From Rhodospirillales bacterium (lineage in GTDB: Bacteria; Pseudomonadota; Alphaproteobacteria; Rhodospirillales; 2-12-FULL-67-15): DNA of 34,547 nucleotides. A program made the translations under genes and the position numbers. The stretch's first letter is position 1, and every line of letters starts with the position of its first letter. The stretch lies in contig SHWG01000008.1 of the NCBI GenBank assembly GCA_009693905.1, positions 1 through 34,547 of the forward strand, in the 5' to 3' direction. Of the stretch, positions 8,324 through 16,668 are shown one piece after another. Below the pieces are notes generated by a model. That model was not told where the DNA came from and did no database searches. It saw only the letters and a program-made list of their open reading frames with translations.

Positions 8324-8701
8324 TCAGCGTGCCGCTACGGTGCGCGGAGTTTCGTTCGGGTTATCGAGCGTCAGCGTCGCGTTCGCGCCGCAATAGAGGC
8401 TGTAGAGGGTTTCGATCACCGCGCTCGCCTCTTCGCCGCTGAGCGAATAATAGATCGTCTGGGCCGCGCGCCGGGTCTTGACCATCTGATCGCGGCGCAG
8501 GCGCGCGAGGTGCTGCGATAGGGCCGACTGGCTCAAGCCGATGATCCGCTCAAGTTCGCCGACGCTCTTTTCGCCCGGAACGAGCTGACAGAGGATCATC
8601 AGCCGGTGCTGGTTGCTCATGGCCTTGAGCAGCGCGCTGGCGCGGCGGGCGTTGGTCTGAATTGTCTGCAACTTCGCGGGGGTAGATGTTTGAGCGTCCA
8701 T
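8324..8701 (-). CDS. ArsR-family regulator, SqrR/BigR-like two-cysteine type
   Basis: Winged-helix repressor of 125 aa. The helix-turn-helix is visible as SVGELERIIGLSQSALSQHLARL (about residues 46-68), with the wing at RAAQTIYYSL. Counting from ATG 8701, there are only two cysteines, C38 (LMILCQLV) in the second helix and C104 (SLYCG) near the end, 66 residues apart. That is the same separation as the redox pair of the persulfide sensor SqrR (C41/C107). The metal-binding ELCV(C/G)D motif of ArsR/SmtB metalloregulators is absent. The GTG at 8749 is a possible longer start. The long AT-rich gap upstream probably holds its promoter. The role as a sulfur-species sensor is inferred from the cysteine pattern. 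Confidence 0.87.
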   Translation of the reverse strand: MDAQTSTPAKLQTIQTNARRASALLKAMSNQHRLMILCQLVPGEKSVGELERIIGLSQSALSQHLARLRRDQMVKTRRAAQTIYYSLSGEEASAVIETLYSLYCGANATLTLDNPNETPRTVAAR

Positions 8702-9149
8702 GGGTACTTTCGGATCTGGGTGGGACTCAAAGCTCAGGCGGATTAACACAATTCCATGCGTTCAAACTAATAAACGTGAAAGTTATATACCACAGAAAAA
8801 TGACCTATTTTATGTGCAGCGCAATACTGTTGGGGCGCTGAATTGTTCGGGTTGATATCTGAAAATCCTGGTTTCGTCCAATCAAGAACATATTGAAAAC
8901 AAGCCCATAACCGTGATTTTTAACGATAGGTGCAATTTTTAGCATTGAAGGGGCACTGTGCGGGGGCATTTTTTAGATCCCGATTTTCCTGGCTGGCGGA
9001 TCGAAAAATATGCCGCAATGCAACATTAAACCCAAACGAGGTGTTTCTCTCCACGTACGAGCCCGAAAATCTGGACGCCCGGATACCCGAGACGCCCGCG
9101 CGAATTGAGGGCTGTGCAGAAAGCCCGCGAGCGGCAATATTCCGGGTCC
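8702..9149. other. AT-rich intergenic region between divergent genes
   Basis: About 450 bases with clearly lower GC than the flanks, between the minus-strand regulator and the plus-strand WD40-cytochrome gene. It probably contains both promoters. A TATATAAC-like box occurs on the minus strand near 8780. On the plus strand TTGAAA (8893-8898) lies upstream of a T-rich stretch, but no convincing -10 follows. The 8930-9721 ORF of the track starts here and runs out of frame through the WD40 gene; it looks like a shadow. No gene or RNA could be supported. Confidence 0.5.
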
Positions 9150-10502
9150 ATGTCCGGCAAACATCGGTTGCGAATGGCGAAACGTTTACCCCCGGCTGCG
9201 CCCGCGCCCATCTTTTCTCTCGCGGTTCTCCTGGTCGTCCTGCTCATGCCCGTGGTTGCGATTCGCGCCGACCTGGTCGGGCATGGTGGTATCGTGCGCG
9301 CGGTGGCAGTTTCGCCCGATGGCCGGCGCGTCGTCACCGGCAGCTTCGACTATTCGGCGCGGCTCTGGGATTTTGCCGAGCAAACGGAAACATTCGTCCT
9401 CGAAGGACACGCCGGCCCGGTCAACGCCGTCGCTTTCGTCGACTCGACCCGCGCGGCGAGCGTGAGCGACGACGGCAGCGCGATCGTTTGGGATCTCGCC
9501 TCGGGAAAGCCGGCGTTCCGGCTCGAAGGTCACAGCCACAAGGCGATGGGCGTCGCCGTCTCGCCCGATCGGCGCTGGATCGCCACCGCCGGCTGGGATC
9601 GCACCGTGCGGCTGTGGGACGCGCGCAACGGCCGCGCCGGCCCGGTTCTGAAGGCAAGCGAGCCCATGAACACGGTCGTCTTCGCCGCCAACGGCGCGCT
9701 TGTCGCCGCCGGCGGCCATGACGGTTTCGTCTGGCTGTGGGACCGGGCCAGCGGCGAACTCAAGGGCAAGCTTACGGGCCACGAACGGGGCGTGACCCAG
9801 ATCGCCGCCTCGGCCGACGGCAAGCGGATTCTCTCCGCCGGCATCGACCGCACGGTGCGGCTTTGGGACGCGGAGAAGGAGAGCGAAATCGCTATTTTTC
9901 GCCATCACGAGGCGCAGGTCTACGCCATCGCGTTTCTGCCCGACGGACAGCGCGCGGTGTCGGCGGGGCGCGACGGGATCGTCGCGGTCTGGTCGCTCGC
10001 CGACGGAAAAGTCGCGCGCGAACTGCGGGCCCACGACGGAATCATCTGGGGAATCGCTCCATCGCCCGACGGGCGCTTCGCCGTTTCGGTGTCTTCCGAC
10101 GGCAGCGGGCGCGTTTGGCACCTGGAAACCGGGGACCGGATCGGGCTTGCCGCCGATGTGCCGGACGAGGCGCAACCCTGGCTTACCGACGCGCATCCGG
10201 GCGCGAAACTTTTTCCGAAATGCGCCCGGTGTCATTCTTTGATCGCCGACGGATCTCGGAAATCGGGGCCTCACTTCGCCGGGCTGTTCGGCCGCCGCGT
10301 CGGCGCGCTCGCCGAATACAGCTATTCCGCGGCGCTCAAGGGCGCCGCTTTCGTCTGGGACGAAACCACCCTGTTCCGGTTGTTCGACGACGGCCCCGAC
10401 GTCATGTTGCCGGGGACCAAAATGCCGATGCAACAGATCAAGGATTCGGATCAGTTGCGCCAGTTGATCGATTATCTCAAGCAGGCGACCCCGGCGCGTT
10501 GA
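9150..10502 (+). CDS. Exported WD40 beta-propeller fused to cytochrome c
   Basis: Protein of 450 aa with three parts. First comes a signal peptide or anchor (SLAVLLVVLLMPVVAI). Then seven WD40 repeats can be counted, each with an xxGH...SPDG...D...LWD pattern (for example LVGHGGIVRAVAVSPDGR and GWDRTVRLWD), enough for a closed seven-bladed propeller. Last is a C-terminal class I cytochrome c domain with the haem motif CARCH, a distal methionine candidate in GTKMPMQ, and the usual GPHFAGLFGRRVG and YSYSAALKG blocks. Haem attachment implies a periplasmic location. Start choice is uncertain: TTG 9105, ATG 9150 and ATG 9174 are all in frame, and 9174 would give the shortest signal peptide. The domain order is clear; the electron partner and what the propeller binds are unknown. 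Confidence 0.88.
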   Translation: MSGKHRLRMAKRLPPAAPAPIFSLAVLLVVLLMPVVAIRADLVGHGGIVRAVAVSPDGRRVVTGSFDYSARLWDFAEQTETFVLEGHAGPVNAVAFVDSTRAASVSDDGSAIVWDLASGKPAFRLEGHSHKAMGVAVSPDRRWIATAGWDRTVRLWDARNGRAGPVLKASEPMNTVVFAANGALVAAGGHDGFVWLWDRASGELKGKLTGHERGVTQIAASADGKRILSAGIDRTVRLWDAEKESEIAIFRHHEAQVYAIAFLPDGQRAVSAGRDGIVAVWSLADGKVARELRAHDGIIWGIAPSPDGRFAVSVSSDGSGRVWHLETGDRIGLAADVPDEAQPWLTDAHPGAKLFPKCARCHSLIADGSRKSGPHFAGLFGRRVGALAEYSYSAALKGAAFVWDETTLFRLFDDGPDVMLPGTKMPMQQIKDSDQLRQLIDYLKQATPAR

Positions 10503-10544
10503 TGCCGGTCCGACGATAAGTCCGTTTATCGACGAACCGGCATC
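10501..10544. terminator. Hairpin between convergent genes
   Basis: GATGCCGGTCCGACGATAAG (10501-10520) pairs with TTTATCGACGAACCGGCATC (10525-10544) at 17 of 20 positions around a 4-base loop. It starts within the stop codon of the WD40-cytochrome gene and ends 17 bases before the stop of the opposite-strand gene. It lacks a T-tract on either strand. A two-way terminator or transcript-end stabiliser is the likely role. Confidence 0.6.
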
Positions 10545-10561
10545 GGGCGGGGAACGAAGGA

Positions 10562-10810
10562 TTACTTCTTCGGCTCGGCCTTGGTCTCGGTCTTGGGCTG
10601 GCCGTTCTTCGCCTTCTCCTTCGCCTTTTCGGATTTCTTCGCGTCGGACTTTTTTGCATCGGTCTTTTTCGCCGGCTCCGCCTTTTTCGCGGGTTCGGCT
10701 TTTTGCGCCGGGGTCGCCGGGGCGGCCTGGGCGAAGGCTTCGGGAGCGGTCATCAGGCCGGCACCGGCGAGCATGGAAAGCGCGGTGGCGGCGGCAAGAA
10801 TGCGGTTCAT
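10562..10810 (-). CDS. Small secreted Lys/Ala/Pro-rich protein
   Basis: Protein of 82 aa with a signal peptide (MNRILAAATALSMLAGAGLM, probable cleavage at AFA/QAAP) followed by a low-complexity, strongly basic tail built from KAEPAKK and DAKKS-type units. No fold or catalytic motif is visible. The ATG at 10810 has GGAG 8 bases upstream, and the reading frame is free of stops despite the low complexity, so translation is likely. A second secreted lysine-rich protein with the same design lies about 220 bases upstream on the same strand. The polycationic tail could bind anionic surfaces, lipids or nucleic acid, but that is speculation. Confidence 0.75.
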   Translation of the reverse strand: MNRILAAATALSMLAGAGLMTAPEAFAQAAPATPAQKAEPAKKAEPAKKTDAKKSDAKKSEKAKEKAKNGQPKTETKAEPKK

Positions 10811-10958
10811 CGGTAATCTCCGTTAGGGTTCAGGATCGGCAGTCACGTGTCTGCCTTGCCGATATCGGTAGACCTGAAATTGGGCGCGATTACGGTCGGC
10901 TTTGTGGCAATTAGGGCGCCGAAGCGCGGGGTGCCACAATCGACCCTGGGGAATGGAT

Positions 10959-10995
10959 AAAAAGCGACAGGCCGCGGAACGAATCCGCGGCCTGT
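10959..10995 (-). terminator. Intrinsic terminator of the EKKKD-repeat gene
   Basis: On the minus strand a perfect 11-bp stem, ACAGGCCGCGG / CCGCGGCCTGT with a 7-base loop, is followed after three bases by TTTTT. It lies about 30 bases after the stop of the small secreted protein gene at 11027-11188. Stem strength and T-tract fit a classical rho-independent terminator. Confidence 0.85.
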
Positions 10996-11026
10996 GCCGA
11001 ATTTTCCGAAAAAAGGAGAGGAAAAA

Positions 11027-11188
11027 TTACTTCTTCTCGTCTTTCTTCTTCTCGTCTTTCTTCTTTTCGTCTTTCTTCTTCTCGTCTTTCTTCTTTTCCT
11101 GGGCGAAGGCGTCCATCGGATAATAGGTCACGGCCACGGCGCCGAGAACGAAGGTCAGGGCGACGAGAGAAGCGAGGATCTTCTTCAT
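11027..11188 (-). CDS. Small secreted EKKKD-repeat protein
   Basis: Protein of 53 aa. A signal peptide (MKKILASLVALTFVLGAVAV) ends at a likely AFA/QE cleavage site. The whole mature part is then a run of KKKDE pentapeptides (four copies), a highly charged peptide of about 24 residues. The ORF track starts at 11233, but the ATG at 11188 begins the signal peptide exactly. GGGAGAG lies 10-16 bases upstream. It has its own intrinsic terminator. The design (signal peptide, AFAQ junction, lysine-rich repeat tail) matches the gene at 10562-10810. The function is unknown. Confidence 0.72.
   Translation of the reverse strand: MKKILASLVALTFVLGAVAVTYYPMDAFAQEKKKDEKKKDEKKKDEKKKDEKK
11030..11098. repeat. 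15-bp tandem repeat, 4.6 copies, within coding region
   Basis: The unit CTTCTTCTCGTCTTT is repeated in tandem (11030, 11045, 11060, 11075 and a partial copy from 11090) with one C/T difference in the third and fifth units. It encodes the KKKDE pentapeptides on the minus strand. Because the unit is a multiple of 3, copy-number changes keep the frame. Confidence 0.95.
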
Positions 11189-11379
11189 AGGATAGGTCTC
11201 TCCCAAGTCAGTTTGAGTGATGGAACATTCCAATCGTCGGGCAGAGTAGGGGGGGATTATGGCGAAATTGGGGCTGAATTCGTTAAGATGACGATTCCCG
11301 GTTTTCCAAAAATACTTTGTATTTCAATGGGTTTTTGACATTATGCCCGAGATTCACAAAGCGAATCGGACCTGAAACC

Positions 11380-12312
11380 GTGGCCACGATCGTCTTTACC
11401 CACCCGGCGTGCGTCGAGCACGACCCCGGCGATTATCACCCGGAGCGCCCCGACAGGCTGCGTGCGGTGCTGGCCGCGCTCAAAGGCGCGGGTTTCGAGG
11501 CGCTGGCCTGGCGCGAGGCGCCCAAGGCCGAGCGCGCCCAGATCGAGCGGGTCCACGAAAAAAGCTACGTCGAGCGGGTTTTGGCGAGCGTGCCGAAGCG
11601 GGGGCAAATACACCTCGACCCGGACACGGCCCTGTCGCCGGCCTCGGGCGAGGCGGCGTTGCGCGCCGCCGGCGCGGCGGCGGCGGCGGTGGACGCGGTG
11701 ATGGCGGGCGAAGCCAAGAACGCATTCTGCGCGATCCGTCCGCCCGGCCACCACGCCGAGAACGCCCAGGCGATGGGCTTTTGCCTGTTCAACAACGCCG
11801 CCGTCGCCGCGCTCCAAGCACGCGCGGTCCACGGCCTGAAAAGGATCGCGGTGGTGGACTTCGACGTGCATCACGGCAACGGCACCCAGCATTCGTTCGA
11901 GCGCGATGCCGGCTTGTTCTACGGCTCCAGCCACCAATGGCCGGCCTATCCGGGTACCGGCCTGGCCGAGGAAACCGGGATCGCCGACAACATCGCCAAC
12001 GTGCCGCTGCCGCCCGGCGCTGGCTCGGCCGAGTTCCGCGCGGGTTACCGAAATACGCTCCTGCCCGCGCTCAAACGATTCGCGCCGGAGTTTCTCGTCA
12101 TCTCGGCCGGGTTCGACGCGCACGCGCGCGATCCGCTCGCCCAGATGCGCCTCGGCGCCGACGATTACGCCTGGGTGACCCGCGAACTCCTCGCCGTCGC
12201 CGAAACCAGCGCCCAGGGCCGCGCGATCTCCTGCCTCGAGGGCGGATACGACCTCGATGCGCTGGCCGAATCCGCCGCCGCCCACGTGCGCGAGATGATG
12301 AAAGCCGCGTAA
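11380..12312 (+). CDS. Histone deacetylase-family (acetylpolyamine/acetoin-utilisation-like) hydrolase
   Basis: Zinc deacetylase of the arginase/HDAC superfamily, 310 aa, cytoplasmic. Core motifs are complete: RPPGHHAENAQAMGFCLFNN (the tandem catalytic histidines), VVDFDVHHGNGTQ (Asp and His zinc ligands) and LVISAGFDAHARDPL (third ligand). Such bacterial enzymes deacetylate acetyl-polyamines, acetyl-lysine or related amides; the substrate cannot be told here. The ORF track starts at TTG 11317, but the GTG at 11380 is preferred: it places the protein start just before FTHPACVEHD, where the family begins, and has a GGA about 10 bases upstream. It leads the xseB-ispA-dxs-tlyA row, an order common in Alphaproteobacteria. 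Confidence 0.92.
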   Translation: MATIVFTHPACVEHDPGDYHPERPDRLRAVLAALKGAGFEALAWREAPKAERAQIERVHEKSYVERVLASVPKRGQIHLDPDTALSPASGEAALRAAGAAAAAVDAVMAGEAKNAFCAIRPPGHHAENAQAMGFCLFNNAAVAALQARAVHGLKRIAVVDFDVHHGNGTQHSFERDAGLFYGSSHQWPAYPGTGLAEETGIADNIANVPLPPGAGSAEFRAGYRNTLLPALKRFAPEFLVISAGFDAHARDPLAQMRLGADDYAWVTRELLAVAETSAQGRAISCLEGGYDLDALAESAAAHVREMMKAA

Positions 12313-12320
12313 TCGCGCGC

Positions 12321-12350
12321 TTGCGGGGGGGTCCTGCCTAAGCCTAGACT
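12321..12350 (+). promoter_or_regulatory. Possible promoter upstream of xseB
   Basis: TTGCGG (12321-12326) and TAGACT (12345-12350) are separated by 18 bases, 22 bases before the xseB ATG. The same TAGACT box stands upstream of the ModA-like gene at 1590-1595. Weak by sequence alone. Confidence 0.35.
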
Positions 12351-12371
12351 TCCGTGCTTTCGGGGGTATTC

Positions 12372-12620
12372 ATGACTAAATCCGCGCCAACCGACACAGT
12401 CGGACTCAGCTTCGAGGATGCCCTTGCCGAGCTGGAAAAAATCGTCCGCCAGCTCGAGGAGGGCAAGGGCGGCTTGGACGCTTCGATCAAGGCCTACGAG
12501 CGCGGTGCGGCGCTCAAGCGCCATTGCGAGGCGAAGCTCAAGGAAGCCCGCGCGCGGATCGACAAGATCGTGCTCGCGGCCGACGGCACGCCCTCGGCGA
12601 GGCCGGTCGAGTCGGATTGA
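12372..12620 (+). CDS. xseB: Exodeoxyribonuclease VII small subunit
   Basis: Protein of 82 aa, the expected size. It contains the family core SFEDALAELEKIVRQLEEGKGGLD, followed by SIKAYERGAALKRHCEAKLKEARARI, which forms the helical hairpin that binds XseA. XseA is not in this window. The start ATG at 12372 is chosen over the upstream in-frame start at 12354, with GGGGG about 6 bases before it. It is followed after 5 bases by ispA, the classic xseB-ispA-dxs order, so co-transcription with the isoprenoid genes is likely. Confidence 0.95.
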   Translation: MTKSAPTDTVGLSFEDALAELEKIVRQLEEGKGGLDASIKAYERGAALKRHCEAKLKEARARIDKIVLAADGTPSARPVESD

Positions 12621-12625
12621 TTTTC

Positions 12626-13513
12626 ATGGCCGATCTGCAAAAAGCGATGGCCGAGAGCGCCCGCGCCGTCAGCGAGACGCTCGACCGCCTGCTCAAGGTC
12701 GGCGGCGGGCGCGAGGCGCGGCTGATGGAAGCGATGCGCTATTCCTCCTTGGGCGGCGGCAAGCGCATCCGTCCCTTCATGGTCACCGCCGGCGCGCGAC
12801 TCTTCAGCGTCGCCGAAAGCTGCGCGCTCCGGGTCGCGGCGGCGGTCGAGATGGTGCATTGCTATTCCCTGGTGCACGACGATCTGCCGGCGATGGACGA
12901 CGACGATCTCCGTCGTGGCCAGCCGACCTGCCATGTCCGCTTCGACGAGGCGACCGCCATCCTCGCAGGCGACGCGCTTCTCACGCGCGCCTTTGAAGTT
13001 CTCGCCGACATACCCACCCATCCCGATCCCCAAGTGCGGAGCCAATTGGTGCTCGCGCTCGCCCGGGCCGCCGGCGCCGACGGCATGGTCGGCGGCCAGA
13101 TGCTCGATCTGATGTCCGAGAACGAATCCCTCGACATGCCCGAAATCACCCGCCTGCAACGGATGAAGACCGGGGCGCTGATCGCGTTCGCCTGCGAGGC
13201 CGGCGCGACCCTCGGCAAGGCGTCCGAGCCCGCGCGCCACGCGCTCCGGGCCTATGCCCACGATCTTGGCCTCGCTTTCCAGATCGCCGACGATCTGCTC
13301 GACGTCGAAGGGACGGCCGCGGAAGTCGGCAAGAAGACCGGCAAGGACGCGGCCTTGGGCAAAGCGACCTTTGTTTCCTTGCTGGGCGTCGAAAGGGGCA
13401 AGGCCCAGGCGCAAATACTCGCCGATCAGGCCAGTCGGCACCTTGAAATGTTCGACGAAAAAGCGGATTATCTCAGGGAGTTAGCTCGATTCGTGGTCAC
13501 CCGGCGGGCGTAA
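12626..13513 (+). CDS. ispA: Farnesyl diphosphate synthase (short-chain polyprenyl synthase)
   Basis: Enzyme of 295 aa that condenses isopentenyl diphosphate with dimethylallyl and geranyl diphosphate. The first aspartate-rich motif is DDLPAMDDDDLRRG and the second is IADDLLD, both intact. GGGKRIRPFM at the front is the substrate-binding block. The two residues inserted between the first-motif aspartates (DDLPAMD, DDxxxxD) mark the bacterial type II farnesyl synthase. The ATG at 12626 lies 5 bases after the xseB stop; the earlier ORF start at 12524 overlaps xseB. Its product, farnesyl diphosphate, is the direct substrate of HpnD encoded about 15 kb downstream, as well as of ubiquinone and undecaprenyl synthesis. 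Confidence 0.96.
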   Translation: MADLQKAMAESARAVSETLDRLLKVGGGREARLMEAMRYSSLGGGKRIRPFMVTAGARLFSVAESCALRVAAAVEMVHCYSLVHDDLPAMDDDDLRRGQPTCHVRFDEATAILAGDALLTRAFEVLADIPTHPDPQVRSQLVLALARAAGADGMVGGQMLDLMSENESLDMPEITRLQRMKTGALIAFACEAGATLGKASEPARHALRAYAHDLGLAFQIADDLLDVEGTAAEVGKKTGKDAALGKATFVSLLGVERGKAQAQILADQASRHLEMFDEKADYLRELARFVVTRRA

Positions 13514-13558
13514 CCGCTCAGGGTTTGAGACTTCGGTTTCGAGGGAAGGGAACGAGAC

Positions 13559-15493
13559 GTGAGCGGATTGCCGAACCAAAGCGGGACCCCACTGCTCGAT
13601 ACCGTCGCCGATCCGGCGGACATTCGCGGTTTTACCATCGAACAACTGAAGCAACTCGCCGACGAGTTGCGCCGCGACACCGTCCGTTCGGTCTCCATCA
13701 CCGGCGGGCATCTCGGCGCGAGCCTCGGCGTGGTCGAACTCACCGTCGCGCTGCACCATGTGTTCGACACGCCGCGTGACCGGCTGATCTGGGACGTCGG
13801 CCACCAGTGCTATCCCCACAAGATTCTCACCGGCCGGCGCGCGCGCATGCACACGCTGCGCCAAGGTGGCGGCTTGTCCGGGTTCACCAAGCGATCGGAA
13901 AGCGTTTACGACCCATTCGGCGCCGCGCACAGTTCGACCTCGATCTCGGCCGGGATCGGCATGGCGGTGGCGCGCGACCTCAAGGGCGCCGCCAACCATA
14001 TCGTCTGCGTCATCGGCGACGGCGCCATGAGCGCCGGCATGGCCTACGAGGCGATGAACAACGCCGGCGCGATGGACGAACGCCTGATCGTCGTTCTCAA
14101 CGACAACGACATGTCGATCGCGCCTCCGGTGGGGGCCATGAGCGCGTATCTCTCGCGCCTGATCTCGTCCAAGCCCTACCGCTCGGTCCGCCACTTTGCC
14201 AAGGACGTGGCGGCCAAGTTCCCCCGCCCGCTCAAGGAAGCCGCGCGCAAGGCCGAGGAATACGCCCGCGGCATGATGACCGGCGGAACCCTGTTCGAGG
14301 AACTCGGCTTCTACTACGTCGGGCCCATCGACGGGCACAATCTCGATCACCTACTTCCGGTGCTGAAAAACCTGCACGCCGACAAGGAGCCGGGCCCGAT
14401 CCTGCTCCACATCGTGACGCAGAAGGGCCACGGCTACGAACCCGCCGAGAAGTCGCCGGACAAGTACCACGGCGTCACCAAGTTCGACATCGTCACCGGT
14501 GTTCAGGTCAAGGCGAAATCCAACGCGCCGAGCTATACCGGGGTGTTCGCCAAGGCGCTGATCAAGGAGGCCGAGACCGACGACAAGATCATCGCCATCA
14601 CCGCGGCGATGCCTTCGGGCACCGGCCTCGACAAGTTCGGCGAAAAGTTTCCCAAGCGGACCTTCGACGTCGGCATCGCCGAGCAGCACGGCATCACCTT
14701 CGCCGCCGGCCTGGCGACGGAAGGGTTCAAGCCCTTCGCCGTGATCTATTCCACCTTCCTCCAGCGCGCCTACGACCAGGTTGTCCACGACGTCGCCATC
14801 CAGGGCCTTCCGGTCCGCTTCGCCATGGACCGCGCCGGTTACGTCGGCGCCGACGGTTCGACTCACTGCGGCGCGTTCGATCTCGCTTACCTCTGCTGCC
14901 TGCCGGGATTCGTGGTCATGGCGCCGGCCGACGAGGCGGAGTTGATGCACATGGTCGCCACCGCGGTCACCATCGACGACCGGCCTTCGGCGCTGCGCTA
15001 TCCGCGCGGCGAGGGCGTGGGCGTGGCCCTGCCCGAGCGCGGGACGGTGCTGCCGATCGGCAAGGGAAGAATCATCCGCGAAGGCTCGACGGTCGCGATC
15101 CTGACGCTCGGCCCCCGGCTCGCCGAGGCGCTCAAGGCCGCCGAGGCGCTGGCCGCGCGCGGTCTTTCGCCGACCGTCGCCGACGCCCGCTTCGCCAAAC
15201 CGCTCGACGAAGACCTGATCCGCACGCTCGCGCGCAACCACGAAGTTCTCGTCACCGTCGAGGAAGGCGCGGCCGGCGGCTTCGCCGCCCACGTCCTTCA
15301 GTTCCTCGCCAACGAAGGCCTGCTCGACGGCGGACTCAAGGTCCGGGTGATGACCATGCCGGACGTGTTCTTCGACCAGGAAAAGCCCGAGAAGCATTAC
15401 GAAATGGCGCGGCTGAACGCCAAGCACATCGCCGCGACCGTTCTCACCGCGCTCGGGCGGGCCGAAGAGGCGGCGCAAGCGGCGCTTGCCTAA
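13559..15493 (+). CDS. dxs: 1-deoxy-D-xylulose-5-phosphate synthase
   Basis: Thiamine-diphosphate enzyme of 644 aa, full length, that joins pyruvate and glyceraldehyde 3-phosphate in the first step of the MEP pathway. Visible motifs are the N-terminal [14 protein letters not shown] and [15 protein letters not shown], the ThDP-binding [18 protein letters not shown], and the transketolase pyrimidine block in the middle ([16 protein letters not shown]). The start is a GTG at 13559 with a purine-rich AAGGGAACGAG upstream. It sits 45 bases after ispA, and its last bases overlap the tlyA start, so expression is probably coupled. Confidence 0.97.
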   Translation: MSGLPNQSGTPLLDTVADPADIRGFTIEQLKQLADELRRDTVRSVSITGGHLGASLGVVELTVALHHVFDTPRDRLIWDVGHQCYPHKILTGRRARMHTLRQGGGLSGFTKRSESVYDPFGAAHSSTSISAGIGMAVARDLKGAANHIVCVIGDGAMSAGMAYEAMNNAGAMDERLIVVLNDNDMSIAPPVGAMSAYLSRLISSKPYRSVRHFAKDVAAKFPRPLKEAARKAEEYARGMMTGGTLFEELGFYYVGPIDGHNLDHLLPVLKNLHADKEPGPILLHIVTQKGHGYEPAEKSPDKYHGVTKFDIVTGVQVKAKSNAPSYTGVFAKALIKEAETDDKIIAITAAMPSGTGLDKFGEKFPKRTFDVGIAEQHGITFAAGLATEGFKPFAVIYSTFLQRAYDQVVHDVAIQGLPVRFAMDRAGYVGADGSTHCGAFDLAYLCCLPGFVVMAPADEAELMHMVATAVTIDDRPSALRYPRGEGVGVALPERGTVLPIGKGRIIREGSTVAILTLGPRLAEALKAAEALAARGLSPTVADARFAKPLDEDLIRTLARNHEVLVTVEEGAAGGFAAHVLQFLANEGLLDGGLKVRVMTMPDVFFDQEKPEKHYEMARLNAKHIAATVLTALGRAEEAAQAALA

Positions 15494-16286
15494 CGGCGCC
15501 AAGACCGGCGCGTCTTTCCCGCCGCCTCCCTCGAAGCGCGCCAAGCGCGCGGATAAAATTCGTCTCGACGAGCTTTTGGTCCGCCACGGCCTCGCCGAAA
15601 GTCGCGCCCGGGCACAGGCCCTGGTCCTGGCGGGACTCGTATTCGCGGGCGAACGGCGACTGGAGAAGCCGGGGGCGAAGATCGCCGCCGACACGCCGAT
15701 CCAGGTTCGCGGCAAGGACCATCCCTGGGTTTCGCGCGGCGGCGTCAAGCTCGCCCACGGCCTCGACCGTTTCCGCATCGATCCCGCCGGGCTCGTCGCG
15801 CTCGATCTCGGCGCTTCGACCGGCGGCTTCACCGACGTGCTGCTCGCGCGCGGCGCGCGGCGGGTTTATGCGGTGGACGTCGGCCATGGCCAGTTGGATT
15901 GGTCCTTGCGCAACGACGCCCGGGTCGTCGTGTTGGAAAAGACCAACGCGCGGCGTCTGGACACGCGGGCGATCCCCGAGCCGCCGCAACTGATCGTCTG
16001 CGACGCGAGCTTCATCGGCCTCGAGGTCGTGTTGCCGGCGGCGCTCGCGTTGGCCGCGCCCGGCGCGCGGCTGATCGCGCTGATCAAGCCGCAGTTCGAG
16101 GTCGGCAAAGGCCGCGTCGGCAAGAAAGGCGTGGTCCGCGATCCGGCGCTGCACCGGGAAGTATGCGAACGCATCGAAGCCTGGTTGGCCGCGCAACCGG
16201 GCTGGCGCGTGCTCGGGCTCGCGGAAAGCCCGATCACCGGCCCCGAAGGCAACAAGGAATTTCTGATCGCAGCCGAGCGGGAGTGA
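15486..16286 (+). CDS. tlyA: TlyA-family rRNA 2'-O-methyltransferase / hemolysin-like protein
   Basis: Protein of 266 aa with an N-terminal S4 RNA-binding domain ([20 protein letters not shown]) and an FtsJ-like methyltransferase domain (SAM motif [15 protein letters not shown]). The later blocks [33 protein letters not shown] and the end GPEGNKEF complete the family pattern. In characterised members it methylates ribosomal RNA ribose; older databases call it hemolysin A. The start is a TTG at 15486 that overlaps the dxs stop by 8 bases. No other start leaves the S4 domain intact. It converges with a rhodanese gene, 2 bases between stops. Confidence 0.93.
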   Translation: MPNGAKTGASFPPPPSKRAKRADKIRLDELLVRHGLAESRARAQALVLAGLVFAGERRLEKPGAKIAADTPIQVRGKDHPWVSRGGVKLAHGLDRFRIDPAGLVALDLGASTGGFTDVLLARGARRVYAVDVGHGQLDWSLRNDARVVVLEKTNARRLDTRAIPEPPQLIVCDASFIGLEVVLPAALALAAPGARLIALIKPQFEVGKGRVGKKGVVRDPALHREVCERIEAWLAAQPGWRVLGLAESPITGPEGNKEFLIAAERE

Positions 16287-16288
16287 CG

Positions 16289-16618
16289 TCATCCCAGCTC
16301 GATCGGCAGGCCGGCGGCGGCCCAGGCGTTGATTCCGCCGCTCAGGTTGTAGAGGTTCTCGTATCCCTGGCTCTGGAGATAGGCGCAGGCGCTCGCGGAG
16401 CGGGCGCCGACCGCGCATTGCAGCACGACCTTGACGCCGTTCTGGGGGATGCGCTTCGGATCGAAGGCCGAAAGCGGCACGAGGGTCGCGCCGGCGATGC
16501 GGGCGCGCTGGTACTCGGGCATTTCGCGGACGTCGATCAGGACCGCCTGGCCGGCGTCGAGCCAGGACTTGACCGTGACCGCATCGGCCTCGGCGACGAT
16601 GGGTTGGGGTGCGTTCAT
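16289..16618 (-). CDS. Single-domain rhodanese-like protein
   Basis: Compact protein of 109 aa with no signal peptide. It has the rhodanese pattern AVLIDVREMPEYQRARIAGA, the active-site loop LQCAVGARSASAC with the catalytic cysteine present, and the closing LSGGINAWAAAGLPIE. Proteins like this carry or transfer persulfide sulfur. The gene follows another rhodanese gene on the same strand 50 bases upstream, and the two probably form one transcript. No clear ribosome site is seen before ATG 16618. Confidence 0.93.
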   Translation of the reverse strand: MNAPQPIVAEADAVTVKSWLDAGQAVLIDVREMPEYQRARIAGATLVPLSAFDPKRIPQNGVKVVLQCAVGARSASACAYLQSQGYENLYNLSGGINAWAAAGLPIELG

Positions 16619-16668
16619 GGCGGGCTAAAATGACCGCGCCCGCGCCCGAAGACAAGTCGCGAAAGGCC

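Noticed and set aside
8930-9721. 263-aa ORF starting in the AT-rich gap
   Set aside because: It becomes an arginine-rich shadow of the WD40 repeats after about 60 residues. The first part has no recognisable sequence, although a short real gene there cannot be fully excluded.
11030-11098. Possible CRISPR-like array
   Set aside because: The 15-bp units are contiguous with no spacers and encode an amino-acid repeat.
11335-11364. TTGACA upstream of the HDAC-family gene as a promoter
   Set aside because: No acceptable -10 box is found 16-18 bases downstream.
13807-15993. 728-aa ORF overlapping dxs
   Set aside because: It is an arginine-rich out-of-frame reading of dxs and tlyA, typical of high-GC shadows.
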